Assembly: GCF_036906915.1 (NCBI RefSeq)
Contig: NZ_JBAKHX010000128.1
Location: forward strand, 1 to 14,068
Source: Phytohabitans sp036906915
Lineage (GTDB): Bacteria; Actinomycetota; Actinomycetes; Mycobacteriales; Micromonosporaceae
Direction of reading: 5' to 3'
Length of the DNA stretch: 14,068 nucleotides
The position numbers and the translations under genes were made by a program. The notes beneath the pieces are model-generated. The model did no database searches and was not told the DNA's origin. It was given only the letters and a program-made list of their open reading frames with translations. Of the stretch, positions 7,217 through 13,708 are shown in pieces (within the stretch, counting starts at the first letter, position 1; every line of letters starts with the position of its first letter).

Positions 7217-7450
7217 TCAAGACCCTTCTCCCGGGCGTACGGTCAGCAGGTCGCCCGGCTGGCAGTTCAGCTCGTGACACAGGGCGGTGAGGGTGCTGAA
7301 CCGGATCGCGCGCGCCCGCCCGTTCTTCAACACAGACAGGTTGGCCAGCGTGACGCCGACCCGGTCGGCCAGCTCCGTCAGCGTCAGGCCGCGTTCGGCG
7401 AGCAGCTTGTCGAGGTGTACCTCGACGCGGTGGTCCTCCTCCGGTGGCAT
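7217..7450 (-). CDS. Small Xre/Cro-type HTH regulator (YozG-like)
   Basis: This 77-residue DNA-binding protein is almost entirely a Cro/C1 helix-turn-helix (about residues 11-60: LLAERGLTLTELADRVGVTLANLSVLKNGRARAIRFSTL), ending in the CxPGDLL-type tail common to the short YozG-like group. It starts 4 bp after the stop of the DUF2975 gene with no clear ribosome site at the ATG, so it is probably translated by coupling. Pairs of DUF2975 membrane protein and Xre regulator are common in Gram-positive genomes. Their function is unknown. The 17-bp inverted repeat upstream of the pair is a candidate target for autoregulation. Confidence 0.9.
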   Translation of the reverse strand: MPPEEDHRVEVHLDKLLAERGLTLTELADRVGVTLANLSVLKNGRARAIRFSTLTALCHELNCQPGDLLTVRPGEGS

Positions 7451-7454
7451 GCCG

Positions 7455-8054
7455 TCAGATCACCGTGTCCAGTTCGGCCCGCAGTGCGCGACCGCGGTTG
7501 ACGATCTCGGCGACGGCTAGGAAGCCGAACCCTGCCAGCATCCACAGCCCGATCGCCGCCGGTTCGAGGGTGGCCGAGGCGTTCCCGGTGACGCGCCTGG
7601 TCAGGTCGAGCGTCGCCACCATCTCGACGATGGCGGCGAGCGGGCCACCCACCAGGGCCACCAGGCCCAGCAACCGCAGCCGGTTGACCGTCACCGCGAG
7701 GAAGGGGTCCTCCCGCCGCGCGCGCCGCACGACCGCGTACAGCACCGTCAGCATGGTGACCACGACGAGGTACGTCGGAAGGCTCGTCAGTGCGGCGGCG
7801 GCCAGCTCGGCGCGGTCGGGCCGTGCCACGACGACGTCGAGCGTGCCCTCGGCGTCGACCGTGACCCCTGGTCGCAGGGCGTCCGACGCACCGGCGACCG
7901 CGCTGGCCGGTACCTCGACGACGAGGTTCTCGCCGACCGCGAACATTGCGATGCCCGCGGCGCCGACCACCGCGAGCACCACGAGTACGAACACGACCGT
8001 GCTCTGCGTCTCGGCCAGCCAGTCCGGCCTGCGGAGCCGTTCGGGGATGCGCAT
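7455..8054 (-). CDS. DUF2975 family membrane protein
   Basis: This 199-residue integral membrane protein has four predicted spans, at about 18-40, 91-109, 126-146 and 165-185, with an extracytoplasmic loop between the first two. The DUF2975-like segment DPFLAVTVNRLRLLGLVALVGG (from 116) marks the family. ATG 8054 is well supported by AAGGAGG with a 5-nt spacer. That ribosome site lies inside one arm of a perfect 17-bp inverted repeat. It is the first gene of a two-gene unit with the Xre regulator and follows the SigE-family gene by 62 bp on the same strand. No enzymatic residues are recognisable. A membrane sensor or partner for the Xre protein is a guess from the conserved pairing. Confidence 0.88.
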   Translation of the reverse strand: MRIPERLRRPDWLAETQSTVVFVLVVLAVVGAAGIAMFAVGENLVVEVPASAVAGASDALRPGVTVDAEGTLDVVVARPDRAELAAAALTSLPTYLVVVTMLTVLYAVVRRARREDPFLAVTVNRLRLLGLVALVGGPLAAIVEMVATLDLTRRVTGNASATLEPAAIGLWMLAGFGFLAVAEIVNRGRALRAELDTVI

Positions 8055-8056
8055 GT

Positions 8057-8104
8057 GACCCTCCTTATCGATTTTCGATATGTCGATAATCGATAAGGAG
8101 GGTC
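8057..8104 (-). promoter_or_regulatory. Perfect 17-bp inverted repeat containing the DUF2975 RBS
   Basis: GACCCTCCTTATCGATT (8057-8073) and its exact reverse complement (8088-8104) flank a 14-nt loop, itself made of TCGAT/ATCGA units. The AAGGAGGG ribosome site of the DUF2975 gene lies in the arm next to its start codon. In a message running through from the sigma gene, the site would be locked in a long stem. As DNA, the repeated ATCGAT units look like an operator. No T-tract follows, so a plain terminator is less likely. Confidence 0.85.
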
Positions 8105-8116
8105 CCGTTGTCAAGC

Positions 8117-8680
8117 TCAGGTCAGCACGAACTCCTCGCCGAGCATCGCCCGCAGCTTGCTCAGCGCGCGGGCGCTGCGGGTCGTCACCAAGGTGGTCGA
8201 CAGGCCGAGGATGTCGGCGACGGTCTGCACGCTGTGGTCCTCCCAGTAGCGCAGCACCACGATCGCCTGGTCGCGTGCCGGGAGCGTGGCGAGCGCCGTC
8301 ACCAGCGTGACGTGCAGCTCGGTCGTCGACTGCGCGCCGGCCCGCACCGGTTCCGGCAGCTCGGCGAGCACGAGCTCCGTGTTGCTGCGCCGCTTCCTCT
8401 GGTCGAAAACGGCGTTCATGAGGACCCGGCGGCTGTACGCCTCGAGGTTCGCGTTCCGCCAGATCCGGCTCCACGACGCGTACATGCGCGCCAGCGTGGT
8501 CTGTGTCAGGTCCTGAGCGAGGTGCCAGTCACCGCACATCAGGTAGGCGACGCGCCGCAACCGCGGAGCGACGGACGCGACGAACGCGGTGAACTCCTCG
8601 TCTCGGGCGGCCTGCTGGCTCTGGCGGGCCAGGGTCCATCGGGCGAGCGGACCCCGGGCGGCAGTGGGGACCCGCGTCAC
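8117..8680 (-). CDS. SigE-family RNA polymerase sigma factor
   Basis: This 187-residue ECF sigma factor of the actinobacterial SigE-like subfamily has region 2 at about 28-98 (FTAFVASVAPRLRRVAYLM, DLTQTTLARMYASW) and region 4 at about 122-178 (LPARDQAIVVLRYWED, VADILGLSTTLVTTRSARALSKLR). GTG 8680 was chosen because it overlaps the stop of the upstream gene as GTGA and has GGGAG 5 nt before it. A longer frame to 8716 would overlap more and lacks this site. The preceding, translationally coupled gene encodes a single-span membrane protein with an FtsX-like outer domain. That is the place usually taken by an anti-sigma factor, although SigE-family partners are normally downstream. Confidence 0.92.
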   Translation of the reverse strand: MTRVPTAARGPLARWTLARQSQQAARDEEFTAFVASVAPRLRRVAYLMCGDWHLAQDLTQTTLARMYASWSRIWRNANLEAYSRRVLMNAVFDQRKRRSNTELVLAELPEPVRAGAQSTTELHVTLVTALATLPARDQAIVVLRYWEDHSVQTVADILGLSTTLVTTRSARALSKLRAMLGEEFVLT

Positions 8681-9276
8681 TCGGTCTCCCAGGACGACTG
8701 CGACTGCTCGGGGCACTCGCCCACGACCGCGGTCTCGACGCCGGGCCTGCCCTCGACGTCCTTGACGAACGTCGCGTATCCCGACGGTCTGGCGAGCTTG
8801 ACCCGGAACGACTCCGGCAGATGCTCCGGCTTCACGCTCGCGACCAGGTCAGGCGCGTCCCGGTACATCTCCTTGAACTTCGCGTAGGCGGCCTGCCTGC
8901 TCTCGTACCTGACCTGAAGGACCCGAGCGTCGGACCGCAGCAGCTCGTCCAGGTCGGCGCGCTGCCGGTCGGTGACGTCGGCGCGCAGGAACAGGACGGC
9001 CTCGACCAGCTTCCGCGCCGTCTCCGTGCAGGCGGCCGGCCTCATGGCCATGGCCACCGCGTCCGCCGGCTCCGGCGCCGGTGTCCGTGCCGCGCCCACC
9101 GCGATCACAGCCACGAGCACGGTGGCGAAACCCGCCGCGCCGCCGCCCGCGAGCAGGCGGCGCCGGCCGCGCAGGCGCTTCCCGCTTGCCATCGCCTCCC
9201 GTGCCAGCTCGCCCGGAGGCTGCGGAGGCTCGTCGTCGAGTGCTCGGTCGAAGAGCGTTCGCAGGCTGTCTTGCAC
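8677..9276 (-). CDS. Single-span membrane protein with FtsX-like extracellular domain
   Basis: This 199-residue protein has an acidic then Arg-rich cytoplasmic tail (1-42), one membrane span (about 43-63) and an outer domain. Residues about 90-185 (VLFLRADVTDRQRADLDELL, VLQVRYESRQAAYAKFKEMY, LPESFRVKL, GRPGVETAV) match the pattern of the extracellular domain of the cell-division permease FtsX, which senses or activates wall hydrolases. The FtsX permease spans are absent, so this is not FtsX itself. Outer cysteines C83 and C188 could form a disulfide. GTG 9276 has GGGAG 6 nt upstream. It overlaps the SigE-family gene by 4 bp. I infer a membrane partner or anti-sigma-like sensor, but no zinc motif or known anti-sigma fold is visible. 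Confidence 0.85.
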   Translation of the reverse strand: MQDSLRTLFDRALDDEPPQPPGELAREAMASGKRLRGRRRLLAGGGAAGFATVLVAVIAVGAARTPAPEPADAVAMAMRPAACTETARKLVEAVLFLRADVTDRQRADLDELLRSDARVLQVRYESRQAAYAKFKEMYRDAPDLVASVKPEHLPESFRVKLARPSGYATFVKDVEGRPGVETAVVGECPEQSQSSWETE

Positions 9277-9351
9277 GGTTCACTCCCGTCATTTGGTGGC
9301 TTCCCCACCTGTTTGACTGGGTGGAACGGTCACTACGTCACACGCCGAGGC

Positions 9352-9864
9352 TCAGTCGTAGTATCGGCGGACGCTGGAGCCGGTGCGGGTCACGTCGGTG
9401 CCGTAGATGTGGATGGAGATCGCGGTCGTGTCGGCCGTGTTGTGGACCCGGTGGATGTCGCCGGGCGGCGCGAACCCGCTCACGTCACCGGCGCGGTTGT
9501 CGCTGCGGCCGACCAGGTTGAGGTCGGCGTCGAACAGCTCCTCGCGCTCGACACCCTGGAGGACGCCGAACACGCACCACGTCAGGTGGTCGTGGATGCG
9601 CGTGATCTGGCCCGGCCGCCACACCAGAGCGATGATCGAGAAGGAGCCGTCGGGCTCGACGTGCAGCGTGTGGCTCCGGTACGCGTCGGGCGAGCCGCGG
9701 CGTTGCTCGGCGGTCAGCACGTCCGGGCTGGGCAGGTGCCGGCGAAGCTGCTCGGCGACCAGCTGTGCGGTGTCGGACCAGTTGGCGTGGGCGGCGATGG
9801 CGGTGCGGACGCCGTCGACGAGTGTGGCCAGTTCGGTGGTGGGGCGGATCTGTGTCGTGGTCAT
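9352..9864 (-). CDS. Cysteine dioxygenase family protein (cupin)
   Basis: This 170-residue cupin oxidises L-cysteine, or a related thiol, to the sulfinate with a mononuclear iron. Iron ligands are visible as HDH (H91, H93) in PGQITRIHDHLTWCVFGVLQG and as H138 in PPGDIHRVHN. Y154 in SIHIYGTD matches the conserved tyrosine. C97 sits near the position that carries the Cys-Tyr cofactor cysteine in animal enzymes, but the alignment is uncertain. ATG 9864 was preferred over the upstream in-frame start at 9918, which would run into the promoter of the divergent LysR gene. Its Shine-Dalgarno is weak. Divergent pairing with a LysR regulator suggests control by cysteine or a related thiol. Confidence 0.9.
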   Translation of the reverse strand: MTTTQIRPTTELATLVDGVRTAIAAHANWSDTAQLVAEQLRRHLPSPDVLTAEQRRGSPDAYRSHTLHVEPDGSFSIIALVWRPGQITRIHDHLTWCVFGVLQGVEREELFDADLNLVGRSDNRAGDVSGFAPPGDIHRVHNTADTTAISIHIYGTDVTRTGSSVRRYYD

Positions 9865-9938
9865 GAGTTGAGCCTGCGCCTGGCCATTCCATATGTCTAA
9901 TGCAAGTCTTCGTGCCAACCCATAGATATGCTCGATAC
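9865..9938. promoter_or_regulatory. Divergent cysteine dioxygenase / LysR promoter region
   Basis: A 74-bp AT-richer gap lies between divergent starts, the usual place for a LysR operator. CCATATGTCTA (from 9889) and CCATAGATATG (9920-9930) form an imperfect dyad. TAGATA (9923-9928) is a -10 candidate for lysR, giving a very short leader. The 9-mer ATGCTCGAT occurs twice, at 9928 and at the chosen start 9939. The first copy is out of frame. Confidence 0.5.
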
Positions 9939-10805
9939 ATGCTCGATGTCACCCGGCTGCGTGTCCTCGACGCGCTCGCACGGCACGGATCGGTCACCGC
10001 GGCGGCGAAGCAGCTGCACTACTCGCAGCCGACGGTCAGTCACCACCTGGCCCGCCTGGAGGCCGAGACCGGCGCGCAGCTGCTGCAACGGGTCGGGCGG
10101 GGCATCCGGCTCACCCAGGCCGGGCAGCTGCTGGCCGACCGGGCCGCCGAGATCATCGGCCGGATCGACGCCGCCGACGCGGAGCTCGCCGCCCACGTTG
10201 GCCTGACCGCCGGCCGGGTACGCCTGGCCGGCTTCTCGTCCGTGATCGGGTCCCTCGTGCCACGGGCCGTGGCGGCGCTGTCCAGCAAGAACCCGGGCCT
10301 GCGGGTCAGCCTGGTCGACACGCACCCGCCCGAGGCGCTGGAGCTGCTACGCGCCGGCACGATCGACGTCGCGGTCATCTTCCGCTACGACGAGACCGAA
10401 CCCGAGCCCGAGGGGGTCCGCCTGCACCACCTGCTCGACGACCCGGTATACGTGCTGTCCACCCGGCGCGTACGGAAGCTGGCGACCCTGAGCGACGACA
10501 CGTGGATAGCCGGCTGCGAGCGGTGCCGCAGCCACCTGCTCAGGCTATGCGCCGACGAGGGCTTCGAGCCACGGATCGGGTTCGCGTCCGACGACATGGT
10601 GGTGATGCAGACGCTCGTCGCGGCCGGCCTGGGCGCGACCATCATGCCCGGACTGGCGCTGCGCGCCCACCGGGCCAAGGGCATCGTCGCGAGCGAGCTG
10701 CCCGGATCGCGGCGGCACGTGTACGCGGCCACCTACGGCGAGCCACCCGACCCGCCCGCGACCACCGCCCTCCTCACGGCCCTGGCCGAGGCCGCGGCGG
10801 CGTAG
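9939..10805 (+). CDS. LysR-type regulator divergent from cysteine dioxygenase
   Basis: This 288-residue LysR-family activator/repressor has an N-terminal winged HTH (residues 1-60: LARHGSVTAAAKQLHYSQPTVSHHLARLE) and a type 2 periplasmic-binding-like effector domain (about 90-285). ATG 9939 gives the canonical LysR N-terminus MLDVTRLRVLDAL. An in-frame ATG at 9900 would add 13 unlikely residues. Three cysteines cluster at C193, C196 and C204 (GCERCRSHLLRLC) in the effector domain. Given the divergent cysteine dioxygenase gene, this cluster could sense thiols or redox state, though cysteine itself as a simple ligand is also plausible. The gene ends in GCG GCG GCG TAG, and no terminator is obvious. 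Confidence 0.92.
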   Translation: MLDVTRLRVLDALARHGSVTAAAKQLHYSQPTVSHHLARLEAETGAQLLQRVGRGIRLTQAGQLLADRAAEIIGRIDAADAELAAHVGLTAGRVRLAGFSSVIGSLVPRAVAALSSKNPGLRVSLVDTHPPEALELLRAGTIDVAVIFRYDETEPEPEGVRLHHLLDDPVYVLSTRRVRKLATLSDDTWIAGCERCRSHLLRLCADEGFEPRIGFASDDMVVMQTLVAAGLGATIMPGLALRAHRAKGIVASELPGSRRHVYAATYGEPPDPPATTALLTALAEAAAA

Positions 10806-10847
10806 AGCGATTCAGCCTCAACCTCTTGGGGCTGGACTGGGTCCAAG

Positions 10848-10940
10848 GTCACCGGCGGCGGGGTGCTGGTCGCCGCCGACCCGGCACAGGTCGGCGACGC
10901 CTTCCTCCAGGGGATCTCGCTGCGCCCCGCCGCCAACTGA
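10848..10940 (+). pseudogene. 30-codon 3' gene fragment, identity unknown
   Basis: From GTC 10848 to TGA 10938-10940 the frame reads VTGGGVLVAADPAQVGDAFL then QGISLRPAAN. Nearly every codon ends in G or C, as in real genes here. Just upstream (10806-10847) codon bias collapses and no start or ribosome site is present. It looks like the tail of a lost gene. It happens to share the lysR frame beyond the lysR stop, but a former fusion is not indicated because the low-bias stretch separates them. I cannot name the parent family. Confidence 0.5.
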
Positions 10941-10950
10941 CGCCGCCCGG

Positions 10951-11793
10951 CTACCGGCTGAGGCGCTGGTAGCGGCGCACGGCCAGGGGCAGGAACCCGG
11001 CGAGGATCACGGCCGGCCAGATGACCGCGGCTGCGATCGCGTGGTCCTCGATCCAGTACCCGCTGGGGACGGCGGGGGAGTCGAACAGCGCCCGGATCGC
11101 GCCCGCGGTCGAGGAGACCGGGTTCCACGCCGCGATGCCGCCGAGCCAGCCGGCCATCAGGTCCGGCGGCGCGAACACCGACGACACCATGCCGAACGGG
11201 AACGCGAGCGCGAACAGGTTCCCGGCCATCTCGCTGTTCTTCACCAGCAGTCCCAGGTGGATGCCGACGAAGATCAGCGCGAGCCGCAACCAGAGCAGGA
11301 GCGCGAACGCGGCGAGCGTGTCGCCGAGGCCGCCGCCCGGGCGCCAGCCGAGCACGAGGGCGATCACGACGAGGATCGTCAGGTCGACGGTCGCGTGGAT
11401 GACGTCGGCGACGCCCCGCCCGGTGACCACGGCCGAGGAGGCCATCGGCATGGACCGGAAGCGGTCGATGAAGCCCTTCTCCTTGGTCAGGGCCACCGCG
11501 AAGGCGGTGTTCATGAAGCCGAAGGCCATCGTCATGGCGAACAGGCCGGGCATGGCGTAGTCGAGGTAGCCTTCGCCGGCGCCCTGGCCGGAGACGTCCA
11601 TGGCGCTGCCGAAGACGTACACGAACATGAGCACCATGACGATCGGAAAGCCGAGCTGCCAGGCGAACGTGGACGGTTGGCGCACCAGATGCGTCAGCTC
11701 CTGGAGCACGACGGTCCAGGAGTCGGCGACGGCCCACTTGGCGCGGTTGGCCAACGAGTCGTCGGTGTTGGGTAAACTGTCCACAGTGGTCAC
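10951..11793 (-). CDS. ABC-2 type exporter permease, DrrB-like
   Basis: This 280-residue permease has six hydrophobic spans (about 45-63, 80-101, 131-150, 160-180, 190-208, 253-272) and DrrB-type segments (YAMPGLFAMTMAFG, KEKGFIDRFRSMPM, NSEMAGNLFALAFPFGMVSSVFAP, WNPVSSTAGAIRALF). Two copies with the partner ATPase would form a multidrug or antibiotic exporter. GTG 11793 overlaps the ATPase stop as GTGA and has GGAGGG 6 nt upstream, which fixes the start. A much longer open frame upstream is the ATPase gene in another frame. Expression is presumably controlled by the divergent TetR. The substrate is not inferable. Confidence 0.93.
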   Translation of the reverse strand: MTTVDSLPNTDDSLANRAKWAVADSWTVVLQELTHLVRQPSTFAWQLGFPIVMVLMFVYVFGSAMDVSGQGAGEGYLDYAMPGLFAMTMAFGFMNTAFAVALTKEKGFIDRFRSMPMASSAVVTGRGVADVIHATVDLTILVVIALVLGWRPGGGLGDTLAAFALLLWLRLALIFVGIHLGLLVKNSEMAGNLFALAFPFGMVSSVFAPPDLMAGWLGGIAAWNPVSSTAGAIRALFDSPAVPSGYWIEDHAIAAAVIWPAVILAGFLPLAVRRYQRLSR

Positions 11794-12743
11794 TTGGAGC
11801 CCTCCGTCAGGTGCAGGAACGCCTCGTCCAGGGTTGGCCGGCGCAGTCCCAGGTCCGCCACCGTGATGCGCCGTTCGCGCAACTCGACGGCGACCTCGGT
11901 GAGCGCCTGTACGCCGTCGGAGACCGCCACGCTCGCGGCCAGGCCGGTGCTGTCCACAGTGGCCTCCCGGCCGCTGGCGGCGGCCTTGTTCAGCAGCTCG
12001 GTGATCTGTGGCAGGTCGCCGGGTTCGGCGGCGACGACCTCGAGCCGTTCGTTGCCGATGCGGCGCTTCAGCCCGTCCGGCGTGTCCTCGACGATGTTGC
12101 GGCCGTGGTCGATGACACCGATCCGGTCGCAGAGCTTGTCCGCCTCGTCCAGGTAGTGCGTGGTGAGCAGCACGGTGGTGCCGGCGGCTGCCAGCTTCCC
12201 GACCTGCTGCCACACCTCGCGCCGCCCGGCGGGGTCGAGCCCTGTGGTGGGTTCGTCCAGGAAAAGCACCTCCGGTGCCAGGATCATGCTGGAGGCCAGG
12301 TCGAGCCGGCGGCGCATGCCTCCGGAGAACGTCTTCGGCGCCTTGTCGGCCGCCTCGGTGAGCCCGAACTGGTCCAGCAGTTCACCCGCGCGTCGCCGGG
12401 CCGCGGCCTTTCCGATGTGGAACAGCCGGCCGAACATGACCAGGTTCTGCCGGGCCGTGATCGAGTCGTCGACAGCGGTCTGCTGGCCGGTCAGGCCGAT
12501 CCTGCGCCGCACCAGGCGCGCCTGCGTCCGCAGGTCGTAGCCGGCGACCTCGGCGCGGCCGCCGTCCGAGCGGACCAGGGTGGTGAGGATGCGCACCGCG
12601 GTGGTCTTGCCGGCGCCGTTCGGGCCGAGTAGCCCGTACACCGTGCCGCGTGGCACGGCCAGGTGTAGGTCGTCCAGTGCCACGGTGTCGCGGTACCGCT
12701 TTCGCAGGCCGTCCGCGACCACGGCGTATTCGGATCTTGACAA
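11790..12743 (-). CDS. ABC exporter ATPase, DrrA-like
   Basis: This 317-residue ATP-binding subunit has Walker A GPNGAGKTT (40-48), Q-loop near Q87, signature FSGGM (139-143), Walker B VLFLDEP (159-165) and H-loop H196 (TTHYLDEAD). The C-terminal extension ends RPTLDEAFLHLTEG, typical of DrrA-like drug-resistance ATPases. The start is TTG 12743, backed by GGGGAGG with a short spacer. The next in-frame candidate is an internal GTG at codon 8 with no such site. It is the first gene of a two-gene operon with the permease. The GTAC-repeat operator lies 19 bp upstream, shared with the divergent tetR. Confidence 0.95.
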   Translation of the reverse strand: MSRSEYAVVADGLRKRYRDTVALDDLHLAVPRGTVYGLLGPNGAGKTTAVRILTTLVRSDGGRAEVAGYDLRTQARLVRRRIGLTGQQTAVDDSITARQNLVMFGRLFHIGKAAARRRAGELLDQFGLTEAADKAPKTFSGGMRRRLDLASSMILAPEVLFLDEPTTGLDPAGRREVWQQVGKLAAAGTTVLLTTHYLDEADKLCDRIGVIDHGRNIVEDTPDGLKRRIGNERLEVVAAEPGDLPQITELLNKAAASGREATVDSTGLAASVAVSDGVQALTEVAVELRERRITVADLGLRRPTLDEAFLHLTEGSK

Positions 12744-12761
12744 GGTGTCCTCCCCGTAATT

Positions 12762-12797
12762 GGGTACGTCGTACGCAGATTAGCGTACGCTGTACCC
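12762..12797. promoter_or_regulatory. TetR operator, four ordered GTAC half-sites
   Basis: GTAC occurs at 12764, 12771, 12785 and 12792, spaced 7, 14 and 7 bp. Together they form a 36-bp dyad in which GGGTACGTCGTACGC is mirrored by GCGTACGCTGTACCC (13 of 15 positions). The site lies between the ABC operon and the divergent tetR, so one repressor could shut both promoters. The 21-bp offset between the two GTACxxxGTAC units equals two helical turns, which suits two dimers on one DNA face. Confidence 0.8.
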
Positions 12798-12827
12798 ACA
12801 AGCCAACCGATTATTAGGATGATCGCG

Positions 12828-12854
12828 ATGACTACCGAGGTACCAGGCGCATGA
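12828..12854 (+). CDS. 8-codon uORF overlapping tetR start (MTTEVPGA)
   Basis: ATG 12828 opens eight codons ending in TGA 12852-12854, which overlaps the tetR start as ATGA. AGGA (12816-12819) precedes it at 8 nt. TetR itself has only GAGG at 10 nt. The arrangement would allow translational coupling. Such short frames also arise by chance, so support is modest. Confidence 0.3.
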   Translation: MTTEVPGA

Positions 12855-13624
12855 CCGAGCGCAGCCCCGCCGAGCAACTCCGGCGCAGCATCGACCTGCT
12901 CTGGGGCGAATGGGTGCGGCCCACCCGCGGCCCCAAGCCGAGCCTCAACCTGGAGCGGATCGTGGACGCCGCGATCGCCCTCGCGGACCGGGAAGGGATC
13001 GACGCGCTCTCCATGCGCCGCGTCGCGGCCGAGCTTGGCGCCGGCACGATGTCGCTGTACCGGCACGTGCCCGGCAAGGCCGAACTGCTCGCCCTCATGC
13101 TCGACAAGGTCAGCGAGCTTGGCGACGACGCTGCCCGCATCGAGCACGCGGGCTGGCGGGAGGTTGTCGAGATGGCCGCGCGCGGCTCGTACCAGCTGTA
13201 CCTGCGGCACCCGTGGCTCATCCAGGTGAACTGGACCCGACCCGTGCTCGGGCCGAATACCCTCGCCAGCGTCGAGGTGTTCGTGCGCGGCCTGCGCGGG
13301 CTCGCCATCACCGACCAGGAGCGGATTTCCATCATGATCATGGTGGACGGGTACGTCACCGGCATCGCCCGGCAGCGGATCCAGAACGCCGCGGTGGGGG
13401 AGGAGACGGGGCTGACCGACGAGGAGTTCTGGAACTATCAGTACCCGGTGCTCGCCAAGGCGATGGAGTCCGGTGACTATCCGTACATGGCCGCGATGAG
13501 CGAAGACGCCTTCGGGCTCGGCTGGGACGAGACTTTCGAGTTCGGGCTGCAGCGGCTGCTCGACGGGATCGCCTCCCTGCTCGACTCGCGCGCGCGGTCG
13601 GTGGCAACGGAATCCGGTTCCTGA
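12851..13624 (+). CDS. TetR/AcrR repressor of the divergent ABC exporter
   Basis: This 257-residue regulator has a TetR helix-turn-helix at about 53-75 (ALSMRRVAAELGAGTMSLYRHV) and a C-terminal domain of the tetracycline-repressor-like class (TetR_C_1 pattern, with WREVVEMAARGSYQLYLRHPW and MMVDGYVTG-like helices). Residues 1-28 form an extra arm before the HTH domain. ATG 12851 is the only plausible start, since the frame has no earlier start codon nearby. It is divergent from the DrrAB-like exporter with a dyad operator in between, the standard layout for a drug-responsive repressor that releases DNA when the exporter substrate binds. Confidence 0.93.
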   Translation: MTERSPAEQLRRSIDLLWGEWVRPTRGPKPSLNLERIVDAAIALADREGIDALSMRRVAAELGAGTMSLYRHVPGKAELLALMLDKVSELGDDAARIEHAGWREVVEMAARGSYQLYLRHPWLIQVNWTRPVLGPNTLASVEVFVRGLRGLAITDQERISIMIMVDGYVTGIARQRIQNAAVGEETGLTDEEFWNYQYPVLAKAMESGDYPYMAAMSEDAFGLGWDETFEFGLQRLLDGIASLLDSRARSVATESGS

Positions 13625-13708
13625 CACAGCGTGTCGTGGTCGTGACGCTCCTGTGTGGACTCGGGCGTTGATCTACGCGATGAAGATCGTTGTCGTAGGG
13701 TGTGACGA

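Noticed and set aside
9295..9309. GGTGG-CTTCC-CCACC hairpin as terminator of the cysteine dioxygenase gene
   Set aside because: The stem is only 5 bp with no T-tract in the direction of transcription. It is too weak to call.
10806..10940. LysR read-through into the downstream fragment as a fusion protein
   Set aside because: The frame agrees by chance. A TAG stop and 14 codons of non-coding bias separate them, and LysR already has normal length.
11041..11775. 244-codon plus-strand ORF within the ABC permease gene
   Set aside because: It is antisense to a clear permease with membrane spans and a fixed coupled start. The product is charged low-complexity sequence.
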